Below the pieces are notes generated by a model. The model was given only the letters and a program-made list of their open reading frames with translations. It did not search any database and was not told the DNA's origin. 64,000 nt of DNA from Pseudovirgaria hyperparasitica (lineage: Eukaryota; Ascomycota; Dothideomycetes; Acrospermales; Acrospermaceae). The stretch covers positions 337,770 to 401,769 of the forward strand of contig NW_022985559.1 in the NCBI RefSeq assembly GCF_010093815.1, given 5' to 3'. Below are positions 11,701-24,211 of the stretch, in pieces. Every line of letters begins with the position of its first letter. Position 1 is the stretch's first letter. The position numbers were made by a program, and so were the translations under genes.

Positions 11701-13422
11701 ATCTGTAAACTTGGCTAAAATTTAGTTATCGACAGGTTTCAGCTTCGTTTTGTCGTCTCAATGGGTTGACAAGGAACGTCTGTAGCTACTGCATGTTGAT
11801 GCAGCGATGGCGCAATACTCCCCGCCCGGTAACGACATGAGCTGCGGATCCACCAGGTTTGGCCCTTAAAACATTCAACCCTGGCACACGCGATTCAGCA
11901 CTGCGGCACGCGGTGATACTGATCCCATGCAAACATCCTATCGGTTTCACCCAAAGATCTACTCCCGCCATCGTTGCAACAGCCGCCACTCTCGTTGCTA
12001 TTCACAAGGTCACGTTCGACTACGTACCACAAGCAATGAGCTCCTAGAAGAGTGATCTATGCTACTCTCTGATAATCTTTCTTTGGAAATAGTGTTTGCT
12101 GACAAGAATTGACATTGCTAAGCACAATTTTGACAAGTGGCTCTTCAGGTACAAGTCAATTGCTGCATAGGTTCTTTCTCTCATTCGGATATACTAGACC
12201 ATTGGAACAGGTTTTGTAGTGCAATGAAATACGCGGGATCTTCGAGGCAGTAGGGATTCTTCTACAGAAATAACTCCAGCTCAGTAAGTTCTCTTGTTAC
12301 ACGCCTTGAAAAGGCCGTATGAATCGATCGACGCTGCCGCAATTCCTCATACCGTACACGATGATAAAGTTCTTGTCAGAACCAGCTATTAATGGTTAAA
12401 TCCAATCGACAGGAAAGCTCGGGACGATATATGCTTTGTATCCTGCACAGGTTTTGCGTTATATCTGATGAGACCTCGGGTTCGGTATTCCTTCTCTCCC
12501 ACACATATCAGGCCACGAACTTGTCGAAGTGATTGTATCCATCACGAATCGCCCGCTAGGATCTGGGACGAAGTCACTTGTCAACCTCCGAGTCAGGATG
12601 AATTATTCTACCGCACCTGCACCAATCACATCTTCCAACATCCAACGCGCGTTTTCACACTATGAACTATACTACTATCATCCTTTGTGTACACAGAATA
12701 CTTCTCTCAATCTATGAGGTGTGAAACGAGATTCTCAATTTTAGCTTATTACGGAGCTACTACATCTGAGGTCTATTGTGTTTGAATCAAGGAATAATGT
12801 ATTTGACGCAAAGGACAGGAAACGTTAAGAACAATCAACCAGGCTAGTATCAAGACGGGCATTCGCTCCTCATGACTGAGCTGCTCACAAGCTACTAAAT
12901 CCGATAGCATCTCCAGACCACAGTCTAGACAGTCACAACTCGAGATCTAGACATGTCCGCACGGTTGACCTGCCGTTCCTGACATGCAACAGGATTTCTT
13001 TTTTTATGTACAACAGTGTTGAGACCATTTCCAGTGTTCTGGTACTCAAATCAGGCAGACGGGACATCTGATGACAGGGATGATGTTATCTAGTCATGTT
13101 GAGCGGAGAGAGGAGATGTTCAGCCGTGAGACGCTTGTGCGAGAATGCTGGCCAAAGACGTGATCGCACTAGAATACGCGTGCGGACCACTGATGTGACA
13201 GATTGAAGAGAGGTTGCTGGCGTGAGATGCAAGGCAACAGCAACATACGAGTTCAATGAGGTGATGTAGCTTCAACTGCTAACGACGTGACTTGAAGGCT
13301 CTGTCGAGTTCATTTGCAACGATTCAAGTCGGGACAGTTTACAATTACCTTGATCAAAATCTCCGATAAGTTTGACGTATCCTCTTCCGACCCAAGTATA
13401 TACTAGACCCAATTCGGACGAT
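11701..13422. promoter_or_regulatory. Divergent region between two monooxygenases
   Basis: A 1.7-kb gap between the FMN monooxygenase (minus) and the flavin monooxygenase (plus). A TATATA-like run lies at 13396-13404, close to the second start. The left part (11779-12110) is a decayed repeat listed separately. No other gene is recognisable. Confidence 0.45.
11779..12110 (+). repeat. Decayed dispersed repeat, copy A
   Basis: Shares a colinear series of matches with 20646-20860: GTCTGTAGCT, CAATACTCC, GACATGAG, GCGGCACGCGG and an AGCTCC-AG block, in the same order and orientation. Copy A is longer, with about 58 extra bases in the middle and a further block near 11960-12035. Many of the differences are C/T or G/A transitions. 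Identity of the parent sequence is unknown. Confidence 0.55.
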
Positions 13423-15353
13423 ATGACAGTGATTACATGTACCGCATCGGTCAGCAATGAACGCGGCGACATCGAAACACCGACACCAGTCACCAACCGC
13501 GTCAATGGTATCAAGGACATCAATGGCCACAAAGCAGCCTCGATATCAGCTTCTCTTGTGGTTGCAGAGCCCGGTAATGACGAGGCAGTTGCATCCTACC
13601 CGAGGAGCAACTTACGACTAGACGAAGACCATCACATTGACGATATTCGCCCCCTGCGCGCTGTGGTTATTGGTGCTGGTCTATCAGGTATCTTAGCTGG
13701 TATTCTACTGCCTGCCAAAGTGCCGAAGCTCGAGCTCACTATCATCGAGAAGAATGATGATGTCGTATGTGTATGCTCTGTCAATGACTACATAAGCTGA
13801 CTTAAGTTACGAAGGGAGGAACATGGCTTGAAAACATCTACCCCGGCGTACGATGTGATATTCCCGCTCATGTCTACCAAGCAACATTCTCACCGAACAC
13901 CCAATGGTCGCAACAATTTGCTGAGGGACACGAGATTTTGGCGTACTGGAAGGAGCAAGCGCGTAAATATGATGTTTATCGCAAAGTGCAGTTCAGAAGG
14001 CAGGTCGTAGACCTCGCTTGGGACGACAGATCGTCACATTGGATAGTGAAGGCAAGAGATACTGTAACGGGAACTATACATGAACAGACAGCGGACTTTG
14101 TGCTACCCGCGTTGGGTCGATTCAATACATGGAAGCTACCGGAATATCCTGGTATCCAAGATTACAAGGGACATCTACGACATACCTCCAACTGGGATCC
14201 CGAATTTGATCCGAAAGGCAAACGCGTCGCAGTCATCGGCAACGGAGCTAGCGGTATACAGGTAGTGCCCAATATGCAGTTGGTAGCAGCGCACGTCGAT
14301 CACTATGCACGCAACAAGACGTGGATAGCAGGATCTTGGGCAGGTGATGCAAGGACTTTTGAGCCACAATGGTTTTCTGAACAGCAGCTTAAAGAATTCG
14401 AGGATCCGGAGAAGTATCTCGAGTTCCGCAAGGCCTTGGAGGATAAGTACTGGCGCCGCTTCCCTGCTACTTTCCGAGGATCCAAGGAGAACAAAGGGTT
14501 ACGAGAGGCTTTCATTGAGATCATGAAAGGAAGAGTTACCAAGAAGCCCGAGCTGATAGAGAACCTCATCCCTGATTTCAACCCAAATTGCCGACGCCTG
14601 ACTCCCGGCCCAGGATATCTAGAAGCCCTGACCGAGCCAAACGTAGATTTTATCCAGACACCTATCAAGAGGTTTACGGAGACTGGTATCGAGACGGCAG
14701 ATGGCATTGAAAGGCCTGTGGATGCGATTCTTTGTGCAACAGGCGCGCACGTTGACTTTCTACCGCGATTTCCAATCACAGCACATGGACGCGATCTAAG
14801 AGATCTATGGCGGCCTGGAGGTGAACATGGTTGGCCGTACACATATATGGGTCTCGCTACTCCCTCTTTCCCCAATCTCCTCTTCATACATGGGCCTCAC
14901 GGAGCCGGTCCAGCTGGTACAGTACCTCACAGTGTTGAGGTACAAGTCGTATACTATGCAAAGCTACTGAGAAAAGTTTCTTCGCAAGGCATCAAGACAA
15001 TCACACCATCCAAAAAGGCGACAGATGACTTTGTGGAATATGCAGACGCGTTCTTTCCAAAAACTGTCTTGACAGACAATTGCAGCTCTTGGGCAAATGG
15101 TGGTAAAGCTGGGCAAAGAATCCACGGCCACTGGCCGGGAAGCGCAGCTCATGCTACAATTGTTCGCAGGGAACCTCGATGGGAGGACTGGGAATATGAA
15201 TATATCTCGAACTCTGGTAATCGTTTTGCCTATTTCGGCAATGGCTTTACTAAACGCGAGACGGACGCGGAATATGACATGACACCGTATCTTAAGCTAC
15301 CAGCCGATGTAGATCTACGGGACCTGCATGAGCAGTGGCATGAGCTACCATAG
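13423..15353 (+). CDS. Baeyer-Villiger-type flavin monooxygenase
   Basis: Two exons (13423-13764, 13815-15353) encode 626 residues. The upstream frame to 13372 starts only at TTG. Motifs in order: FAD-binding VVIGAGLSGILAG near residue 80; GGTWLENIYPGVRCDIPAHVY directly after the intron; a BVMO-fingerprint-like YKGHLRHTSNWD, where the usual F and P positions are Y and D; the NADPH-binding VAVIGNGASGIQ; a late ATG-type motif (DAILCATGAHVDF). These enzymes insert oxygen next to ketones or oxidise heteroatoms with NADPH and FAD. A 60-residue non-catalytic N-terminal extension is unexplained. It is divergent from the FMN monooxygenase and 560 bp from the transporter, so the three may be co-regulated. 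Confidence 0.9.
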
Positions 15354-15910
15354 ACACGTGTGAGACATAAGCTCAACAGCCAGATCCTCATTCAGGTCTT
15401 CGACTATGTACTAGCATGAATAATCAATTCACATGGCCCTGCTAATTATGCGACACGTAATCGAAAATCAAAGAACTCGATGCGCTAGATCTGTCTTTTC
15501 CTCTTGCTCGTTCCTAGGAGCTATTCGGCTACATATTCACGGTATCTCTAACTGCTGGGCACGGAATTCAGTGGCTCGATGTCGTGATATGGAGGGTGGG
15601 GCTCGTCTTTGATCAGGGGGCCCTCTAATCACTGTCTGTGTAGGGAGATATATTATCGTCACAAACAAGCACTTCCCGGGCTATGGCAGACTCTCGCCAG
15701 CCCTCGGCCGACTGCTTCAACTACCGCGCGGTTGGTGTTCAAGTTACTCTTGTTATTGTCCACTTGACAGCTGAGGCACAAATGGCGTGCGTTACCGGGT
15801 TGAGTCAGGACATGTCAATCTCTTACGACCATATATTGCTTGATAGTCTGGCCAGACAGAAATTAAAGTTCAATCCTCTTTGTCCATCTTGAGATTCATT
15901 CGATATTGCC
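15354..15910. other. Intergenic, promoter of the UNC-93-like gene
   Basis: 560 bp between two plus-strand genes. No recognisable gene or repeat. Confidence 0.5.
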
Positions 15911-17373
15911 ATGTCTACCATCCCGACGAGCTCTCCGTTTCTCAGGGAACACCCAGGTGAGTGGTTTTTTAAGACGGTCTCTATTGAACACACCGTCTAA
16001 TGTTTGCTACAGTCAAATGGTATCGGTCGAGTTTCTACAATGCCACCATCCTCGGTCTCTGTAATTTCGCTGCCCCTGGAATCTGGGGGGCCATGAACTC
16101 CCTTGGGGCAGGAGGGGCGCAACGTCCATATCTTGTCAACACGGCCAATGCCCTTACCTTCTGTCTGATGGTTGTGTCTTGCTACTTCTCCTCCGCCATC
16201 GTGCATTACATTGGCATCAAAAACTCGCTTGTCGTCGGTACTCTTGGCTATGCACCTTACGCTGCAGGTCTGTATGTCAACAACCGCTACGGAAATGAGT
16301 GGCTTGTTCTCCTCGGCGCTGCTTTGTGTGGCCTCTCTGCGGGAATATTCTGGATGTCTGAAGCAGCTATCGCCATCGCGTATCCAGAGCCGTATAATCG
16401 TGGTAAATTACTTGGATACTGGCTGTCGTTCAGGATTGGAGGCCAAATCATCGGCGGCGCAGTCAACCTTGGCTTGAACGCCGATAACAACCAAGCTGGG
16501 AAAGTATCATACACGGTCTTCCTTGTGTTCATTGCTCTGCAATGTAGCGGTCCACTCGTAGCCTTGCTGCTCAACAAGCCAAATAGGGTTCAGCGCTCAG
16601 ATGGCAAACGTGTGAATCTTACTATTACGGACGGGCCATGGACGGAGATCCGCCGTACCACACACTTATTCTTTTCTCCGGGCTTCCTTCTCATTGTTCT
16701 GTTTATTGGCCAAGCTGTCTACGCAGAAGCCGTCTTCTTCACATATCTCAGCCTATGGTTCACGGTTCGCGCGCGCGCACTTGGCAGTCTTGTTTCTGCA
16801 CTCGCAGCTATGGTCGCAGGCAACATTCTGGGAGCATTTCTAGACCAAAAGCGCATCAACCTGCGCATGCGGTCCAGGGCGTCGTTCATTACAGTCGCAA
16901 CACTCCAGGGCGCATGGTGGATCTGGGCGACAATCTTAGTGACCCGTTTCCGGCACACTCGCCCAACCTACGATTGGGTCTCGCCCGGCTTCGGCTCTGC
17001 TTTTGGCGTCTTCGTTTTGCTCACGGCTGGATTCCAGATGAATTACCTACTGCTATACTTCATTGTTGGGCAGATGGCAAGGGATGAGCAGGAGGTCGTT
17101 CGGTACGCGGCACTGCTTAGAGGCACGGAGAGTGCGTGGCAGGCGGTTAGTTATGGTCTGAATGCGATTGTAGTATTCGCAGAGGTGGGTGGGGTGTATG
17201 TCAACTTTGGTCTTTGGGCGGTCAGTCTTGTCCCGTGTTGGTTTGTGTTGAGGAAGTTTGGAAGCACAGCACAGGATCTAGAAAACTATAGGGACGGACA
17301 CAGTGATGCTACAGATGGGTCAGTGACACCGGTGGAACCCCACAAGGAGACTGTCAAGTATGATGGTAGATAG
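15911..17373 (+). CDS. UNC-93-like MFS membrane transporter (DUF895 type)
   Basis: Two exons (15911-15956, 16013-17373) give 468 residues. The first exon encodes MSTIPTSSPFLREHP, joining in frame to VKWYRSSFYNATILGLCNFA, the conserved start of the fungal UNC-93-like/DUF895 family. NSLGAGG and GIFWMSEAAIAIAYPEP are further family segments. Eleven or twelve hydrophobic segments are visible. The C-terminal tail is polar with acidic and basic patches. Fungal members are plasma-membrane or vacuolar proteins of uncertain cargo; worm UNC-93 regulates a potassium channel. Its position next to two monooxygenases makes export or uptake of their substrate a reasonable guess but not more than that. Confidence 0.87.
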
Positions 17374-18242
17374 GGGTCAGACGAGGCGCGACATATGATA
17401 AATCTATACTTATGATCGGCTTTGTACACTCCACTCCTTTGGTGTTCGTGCACTCCGCGATCCCAAGTATAATCACCACATATCGATACGGTTCATGGAA
17501 AGCTCCTGGCGAAAGTTGATAGCGATGCCCCTCGTTAGTCAACGGCAACATGAACATCCCTGATGCTCTGACGTAGAATTCCGGATTGCGACATTGATGC
17601 TAGTCGATCACGTCAACCGGCCATTGATACACCATGCATCACGGCACATAGTTGCCTTATCATTCGAGTATCCGCGTTATACCGTTACATCAACCATCCC
17701 GCACTGTGTCTACGACATTGCACAGCTCGCGGCACAGCAATTCCTATGCGTGCTGTTTCACTTTCGGATCGGAAGCAGACTCTGGCTATTTCGGTCCTTA
17801 TAGTGCATACTGTTAGAGTTGCGCAGAGCCCATTTCTGATAATCATGCCAAGGTACATTAGAGAATCTCCAAACATTGACTGTCCTATCTGCCTAGGTGT
17901 GTTGAATTCGTGTGTCTGTCCAAAGTTGGTATTGCTTAAGCAGAAAGTTATGAATGCTCCTGCAAGATCTGAGCTCTGATGGGTATGTGTAGATGATTTT
18001 TGTTACTCTGAATGTGCAGCCGGAGGTCGACGCTAGTGATGCTGAAACATGGATTCATCTAGCGCTTGCAAAGGTGTTCCCTTTTGGCAGCATTTGTTAC
18101 ATTGTCCAAAGATACGATCACCGCGCGCCAAGGCCCGCGCGCTTCACAGGGTCTTCCCTGGTGGCTGACTGTGATGGATCAACTAACTCAAGCCCCACTT
18201 CCCTAGAGTGCCGATCCATCATTCCATGATTCCTCACAACGC
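17374..18242. other. Intergenic, no gene seen
   Basis: 870 bp with short open frames only and no motif I recognise. Confidence 0.5.
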
Positions 18243-19286
18243 ATGAGTTTACCAGATATTCCCCCAGTGCCTCAAGTTTCGGCCTGTGGCCATCGACCCA
18301 TAGAGACGGAACTCTGCAATGACGCTGCCCAAATTGGAGATCTCGTTCAAGTTAGAAAGCTTGTTCAGCAAGTCCTCCATAGCGATGGCTCGTCATATGG
18401 AAATCTCCAGCCTAGACCCGAATGGTTTCGCAGTTCCGTCGCCACTGCTATTGAGCAGCATGAACTCAACATAGTAGAGTACCTCGTCCATGAAAATGTC
18501 GTCACTCCAGATGATCAATATTTTGTGGAGCTCGCCGTACGTTGCCAGACGTTTGATATCCTGGAGCTCTTCCTGCAGCGAGGATGGGATATCAATAAAC
18601 CTCTGCATCGTAACCAGCCACCAGTATTATGGTATGAGCGTTCCTAATATAATCCCTTAGTCATGCTCCATGTCTCATTATTAGGGTTTGCTAACTTCTC
18701 GTGGGGCAGGATTCCCCTCTGTGACGGACAGAAGCAGATGGTCAAATGGCTGCTAGATCACGGCGCAGACCCGAACGCGCGCTGCGCCTGGAACTACACG
18801 CCAGCATCACAAGCTATGTTATGCGCACCTCTAGACCTCATTGATTACATGTTCAGTCGTGGAGCTGATGTTGCCTACGGCGAACTATTACAATGGGCTG
18901 TCATTAGAGATAGGCCGGACGCTTTGGAAGTAGTGAAGCGGGTTGTGGAACGTGGTGCACCAATAAATAAGCTCAAGTATGAAGATGAACCTGCAGTGTT
19001 CCTTGAGAGGAAGATCTTTGGCTTAGGAACACCTTTACATCGTGCAGCAGAGGACGGGAAAGCGGATGTCGTACGCTACTTGCTCGAGCAAGGTGCCGAC
19101 CCTTTGAAGCTGGATAGTAAAGGGCATACGGCACGGTACTGGGCTGACCTGAATGGACATCCGTCCGTAGGCATTCAGCTTATACACGCAGAAGATCAAT
19201 GGTTTCCCCGTCTACAACGGAGAGACTCAAGCTTAGATATGCATGGAACCATCACGACTGTATATGAGGACATGGTCTATCGGTAG
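18243..19286 (+). CDS. Ankyrin-repeat protein
   Basis: Two exons (18243-18631, 18710-19286) encode 321 residues. The intron (78 nt) has a TTGCTAAC branch site and joins PPVLW to IPLCDGQKQMVKWLLDHGAD. Ankyrin units are recognisable at about residues 60-125 (weak), 139-165 (VKWLLDHGADPNAR), 170-195 (IDYMFSRGADVAYG), 200-225 (VVKRVVERGAPINK) and 240-275 (GTPLHRAAEDGKADVVRYLLEQGADP, the most canonical). No catalytic or membrane domain is present. Ankyrin proteins mediate protein contacts; there is no basis for a more specific role. The repeat rich in small residues at the C-terminus ends the protein shortly after the last unit. Confidence 0.8.
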
Positions 19287-20964
19287 CTCGAATGGCACGA
19301 GCTTTGGAGGTAAATAATCACTGCAGAAGCTGTCGTAGGCTTCATGACATGATAAAACGACCATATAAACGGTAACGACAGACCTTACAAGGCTATCATG
19401 TGCTTCCTCTAGCCAGTAGTCAGTCAGGCTGTTAATGTGCCAATACTGTCCAATAGAGAGGCGGAGTGTTGCAGGTTGTACCACCGCAGCTGGTAGGGTC
19501 GTCCGCTTCCTTATAGTTTTATACATATGTCGAGGGTTTGGGGCAGGTGTATGTCTGTACGAATTGGGATTTGATGTGCCTGCATACGTAGAACGTCGTA
19601 GTTGAGTCGCACACCCTAAGACTCATTGCTGAACAAGAGAGGCTCTCTAATTACTGTCAGGTCTACCTTACTGTTAGAGTTACCTTGCTAGCTTGTGTGT
19701 ACTTATGGCGAGATTATAAGTGTGAAGGTGAGCGCGCAAGTTGATAGCAGCCCTATTATAAGTCTTGACAGGCGATGGCGATAGGTACTGACCCTCTGTA
19801 AGGGAAAAGTGACCAGCAACGCTTCATGGCTGTCAAATTCTTCATTCCGCCCTGCTTTCATGAGCGGCCTCATTATCATCATCCTTCACCCCCAGAGGAG
19901 GCACTAAGACTAGAGATACAGGGACCACTAGAGTCCATACAGAAGCTTCTTCCTGACATATCCTGGCACCCAATTGTGGACTTTCCTCAGCCAGGAGGGC
20001 GGGCTCTTGCAAGCCTTATACACCAGGCATTATATTGAAAGAGTGACCCCTCTCAAGGTGATCCGCCTGTACGAAATGAATATTTGGCATGGGCAATGAA
20101 CGGAAAGCGGCCATTAGAGTAAGTAGTATTACTACTACTAGAAGGCGCTGTAATGCTATGGGATTAATGTATAGCCATAGCTACATTGACTACTACGGAG
20201 TTACCTTCGACCATCTCGTCCCAGCCGATGAGTCAAACCCTAAAGTGCTGGCTATCAGTATTATTAAAGTAGACGATGATGGAGGCTCTTTTGCCAACAA
20301 GCACCTCTTATTCTCGGTGGATCCGACAGAATACACTGGGAAGAAAGTGCTCGCTGTACCAAGATGTTGCCAGCGTAAGAAAGGCACGCAGGATCAAAGA
20401 AGAATAAACGACGAGGTAGTTGAGAGGGACAACAAGATACGGCAGGCAGATAATGTATAATGTGGGCAGGTGCAAGGATAGCGAGAATGATGCTGATGCA
20501 GGAGGAACATTAGGTAGAAACTGGTATCACATAATTTCTAATTAACAATATCACAGGTCGCAGCCTGCGCGAGCCTGAGCGAGTCATTTTTGAACCCTCT
20601 ACTAGTACAGGTGTACCACTAGTGCTCCATGGAAAAGGTTGAAATGTCTGTAGCTGCCATAAGTCAAAGCAACATTGGCACAATACTCCCTGCCTAGTAA
20701 AGACATGAGGTATAGGTCCAGCGGCACGCGGACTGTATTGATTCCGTGCGAATATGCTCTCGGATTCACTCACGGGCAATCAATTAGCTCCCAGACGACT
20801 AGCCTATACCATTCTAGCTAATCTTCCATAAATCTTCCCTGGGAGGTAGTGTATATGAGATGAGCTTCAAGTCTGAGAATGTACTGTGCCCCTGCAGATT
20901 GAGAATTCTCCCTTTCCAGAGGCTCAGTCATACACTGCAGCATGGCTGAGACTCTTCTTCATAC
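19287..20964. other. Intergenic with decayed repeat
   Basis: 1.7 kb containing copy B of the dispersed repeat. Frames at 19826-20038 and 20089-20460 are open but have no recognisable motif or splice support and may be debris. Confidence 0.45.
20646..20860 (+). repeat. Decayed dispersed repeat, copy B
   Basis: Colinear partner of 11779-12110, shorter by internal gaps. Where the two align, copy B often has T or A where copy A has C or G (for example CCTGCCTAG against CCCGCCCGG), as expected from RIP-like or other transition decay. Confidence 0.55.
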
Positions 20965-21958
20965 TCATTCCTTCAATACCTGCCCCAATGCCACAGCAAC
21001 CTCTTCTGCACTCTTCAGTCCCCCCGCTCCATCCACCTCAGAAACTCCCTCAAAGACCCTCGCAATCTCTCCAAACACCCTTGCCCTATCTCCCCAACCC
21101 CCTTCCTCCGCATGCGCCTTCCCAATCTCCTCCATTTCACCCACCCACCTCCCTGCCTTGCTCGTACACCCGACAATTCCCCTTTCAGCCCTATCCCTCA
21201 CTCCAGGTACATAGTCATCCAAATGCCTCTGCAACTCAGGCAACACGCCAGCACGAGACGCAGTCGTATAGCTCTGCAACGCAAGCGCAGTGAAGCCCTT
21301 CGTCAATGTCGCAAAGGTGAGCTTCAGGGTACTGGCTGTGCCGATCGCATCGCCGAGGTACGTCGTATTAAGAGCCATAGCAAGAGAGTCACCGTGGACC
21401 GGGGCACTGGTGAGAGGGGGTCCCGAAAGAGGTATGCTAGGACGCTTCCAGACGTTTGCGTCTACGAGACTGCCGTCAGCCGGGGGAGTTGGTGGGTTGC
21501 CGATGATGCCACCGTCAATGAATACTATATCGGGTGCTTCTTTGTTGAAGATGGATGCGATGCTTCGAGCGGTGTGTGGCGAAATAGCGTTCAGATCGAG
21601 ATAGTACAGTGGATGAGACTTGCCAGCGCGCAGACTGGGGTCTGATGCATACGCTGATACGAGACGTTGAGCGGTGGAAAGGGCGTCTGCGGGCGGCAAG
21701 ATGGAGAGGACGTAATCAGATTGGGATATAACAGTAGCATCATTCTCGAGCGGTGTGATATTTGCGGACTGAGCGCGACGACGAGTTGCTTCGCTAGATA
21801 TACGTCTGTAAGAGTCCTCTCACTGGAACGTCCGAGAGATGAAGAGTGCTCTACCTGCGGCCCTGAAGACTGGTCAACACTTTGTGGCCTTGCGTCTGTA
21901 GTACTTTTGCAATGCCAAGCCCCATGGCGCCAATTGAGATTACGGTTACGCTTGCCAT
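20965..21958 (-). CDS. 6-phosphogluconate-dehydrogenase-like NAD(P)-binding protein
   Basis: Two exons (21855-21958 and 20965-21805) encode 314 residues. The N-terminus MASVTVISIGAMGLGIAKVL carries the GxMG dinucleotide-binding loop of the beta-hydroxyacid dehydrogenase family. The 49-nt intron joins HKVLTSLQGR to RRISSEATRRRAQ. SDYVLSILPPADA matches the end of the Rossmann domain in this family. The second half (FIDGGIIGNPP, LKLTFATLTKGFTALALQSY) resembles the helical DUF1932-type C-terminal domain, in which a KG-type motif replaces the classical catalytic lysine region. A 2-hydroxyacid or similar oxidoreductase is likely; the substrate is unknown. Confidence 0.82.
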
Positions 21959-22460
21959 TGCTATTGGAAAAATGTGAATAGCCCTGCTTTGGTGTTGAGA
22001 TGAATCGCGGGGTACAAAATAGCTATGTGTTGGATGTCGAAAAGAGCTTTGCTCGACCAGGATATGGCAGCGATAGGTGTAATTATTGTGGATCCATCGA
22101 TAACATCAACGTAGCCGCATGTCATGTTATACGTCAAGTGGTGGGCCCCATAGCTGGAGACGTGCTCTTCAAATGAGTCGTTCGTACGCAAACAGATAAT
22201 GAGTACTATGGAGCGACAGTGTTGTGGCCGTAAACGAAGATGCCAGGCTGCGACGAGACCACCCAGCCAAGGGAATGCTAATAACATGCTCTTGTATGAT
22301 ATATGGGAGCACAAGGCCTATTATGGACCTTATAGCTTTCCAAAACGACTGTTTCCTGTGCTTGACACCGCCCAAGAACCACACGAACGCCACGCTTGAG
22401 CATCAAGCAAATGCAAAGTGACTAGAAACTATTATTACAATCGGAAGGATGGCATAACTC
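21959..22460. other. Intergenic, no gene seen
   Basis: 500 bp upstream of the reductase and downstream of the phosphatase; nothing recognisable. Confidence 0.5.
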
Positions 22461-24211
22461 TTACTGATGCACTGCTTTCCCTGCATTCACAATTGTTTGC
22501 TCGTCGATGCGTTCTTCTGAGCCTGTAGGATACTCCACGCGCTTCCATGTCGTGATACGAGCATCAGCAGTATCAATCTCAAACACTCGAACGCGGCGGA
22601 TGTATCCATCGTATCCACCATATCCTCCGAATCCACTGCCACCGGCGTAACACATCCAAAGTTGCGGGTTACGCTCCTGATCATGAGATATGGCGCAGTA
22701 TTCGTTAGCGTGATCATGGCCACAACTCAACACACTGATACCCTGTTCAACCAGGGCATTCTTGAAATGCGAGTTGAATGCGGGTGCAGTGACCCCTTCT
22801 CTGACCATGCCAACTACCTCGTTCTCCGGATCAATATACTCAGGCAGCGGAATGTGGATAAAAGCCATGTCTAGATGAATATGCGTATAGTGCGTGTGCG
22901 TTTCAGACTTCGACAGTGCAGTAGCAGTGTCTTTGAACCATGAAATCTGATTTGGTTTGATCCAATCGTAGCCTTCAAAATTGCGCTCGTCCGGTGAATA
23001 GCCATGTGAGTCAACGAAGTAAAGTGTCAGTGCAGAGTGTCTTCCGCTGCCATGTACTAGGACCTCGACATAGTAGTTGCCAACACCATCAATATCACTA
23101 GGACCAGCCTCGCTGACCGAGTACGGTAGCGTTTCGGTGAGAGCCATCATAGAAGCGCGGTTGAGTGATCCTTCATCGTCGTGGTTTCCATAGATTGTTG
23201 CATAAGGTATTTGGCGCTTGATAACAAGTTCAGCAAATTTGAATATGGCCTAAGGTAAGTCAATGGACAGGTCATTTTCAAATATTCATGGTAGACTTAC
23301 GGTCTGTGAATCTGGAGCAGTGTCGCCGTTTACTTGGTCTCCAGAAAAGACCACCATGTCAGGCTTTTCATCGTCCAGCATCTTTCCCACAAATTCCAAC
23401 GTCCTGGGATCAGCTTCACACTTGCCTCCGTGGTAACCAGCCGGTTCTGGCTCTCTGCAGGCACCTACACCAGTGCTGAGATGGAGATCGGAGACTTGCA
23501 AAATCTTGAACTTGCCATCTTTGCGAATGCGTGGTTGTGCTGGCTCCATCTTATGTGGCTTCCCTCGTCGTATGCTCAGTTTAGGCTCTAGTCCGGCCGT
23601 TATACCGTCCATCGCTATTGGAATATCTTTTATTTCCCAGCCAGGTCGAGGTTCAACGGCATCGGTACCAAAGAGCACGTCAACGGCTGTCACGGCTCTT
23701 TTAGAGTCGGACTCATGCTTCTTAACCGACCGCTTGAGCCAGATCTGACCAGGCCTCAACTCCCACTGAGCACTACTTTCCTCTTTGTCGCCTAGTGTAG
23801 GGTTTGTTCGGCCCACCTTGACATCTATCACAACCTTATCATCCTCTGTCAGATCCTCTTCCCTACTCCTTCGAATATGAACGAAAGCTTTCGTGGGTAA
23901 CCATCCTTTCTTGAGGTACAGGTCTTTCTCGATGCGATGCCATCGGTCCGGGTCCAGACGACAACTCGAGATTAGGTTCAGGCCTGAGCAAGACTCAACT
24001 GTAATGTCCGTGATAACAAGGCCAGGGTGGTGCGCAGGTAGGTGGCTATGTATTGATGCTGGTAGTACCGTATACCGTCGGTCTATGAAGAGGAGGACGA
24101 AGATGAAGACGGAAGCAAAGACTAGGAGCTGGATGCCCGTCCGGACCTTTGCGCCAGTTAGCAACATACTGTAATGATGAGAAGAATGTAACGTACGAGT
24201 CTCCGGGTCAT
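22461..24211 (-). CDS. DCR2: DCR2-type calcineurin-like phosphatase
   Basis: Single-pass membrane metallophosphoesterase of 549 residues, homologous to yeast Dcr2 (reported in cell-cycle start and the unfolded protein response). Three exons: 24197-24211, 23301-24146 and 22461-23249. The first exon has only five codons (MTRRL); its 50-nt intron contains TTGCTAAC and restores MTRRLVRTGIQLLVF, the usual family start, so I prefer it to the ATG at 24167. A membrane span lies near residues 8-28. Metal-binding motifs in order are VSDLHLS, VFSGDQVNGD, ATIYGNHDDEG, MAFIHIPLPEY and VLSCGHDHANEY. All expected catalytic blocks are present. Gene assignment is confident; the membrane (ER or vacuole) is not decided by sequence. 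Confidence 0.9.

Noticed and set aside
19826-20460. Two small plus-strand open frames
   Set aside because: No motif, no splice partners and neighbouring decayed repeat; could be debris, not supported as genes.
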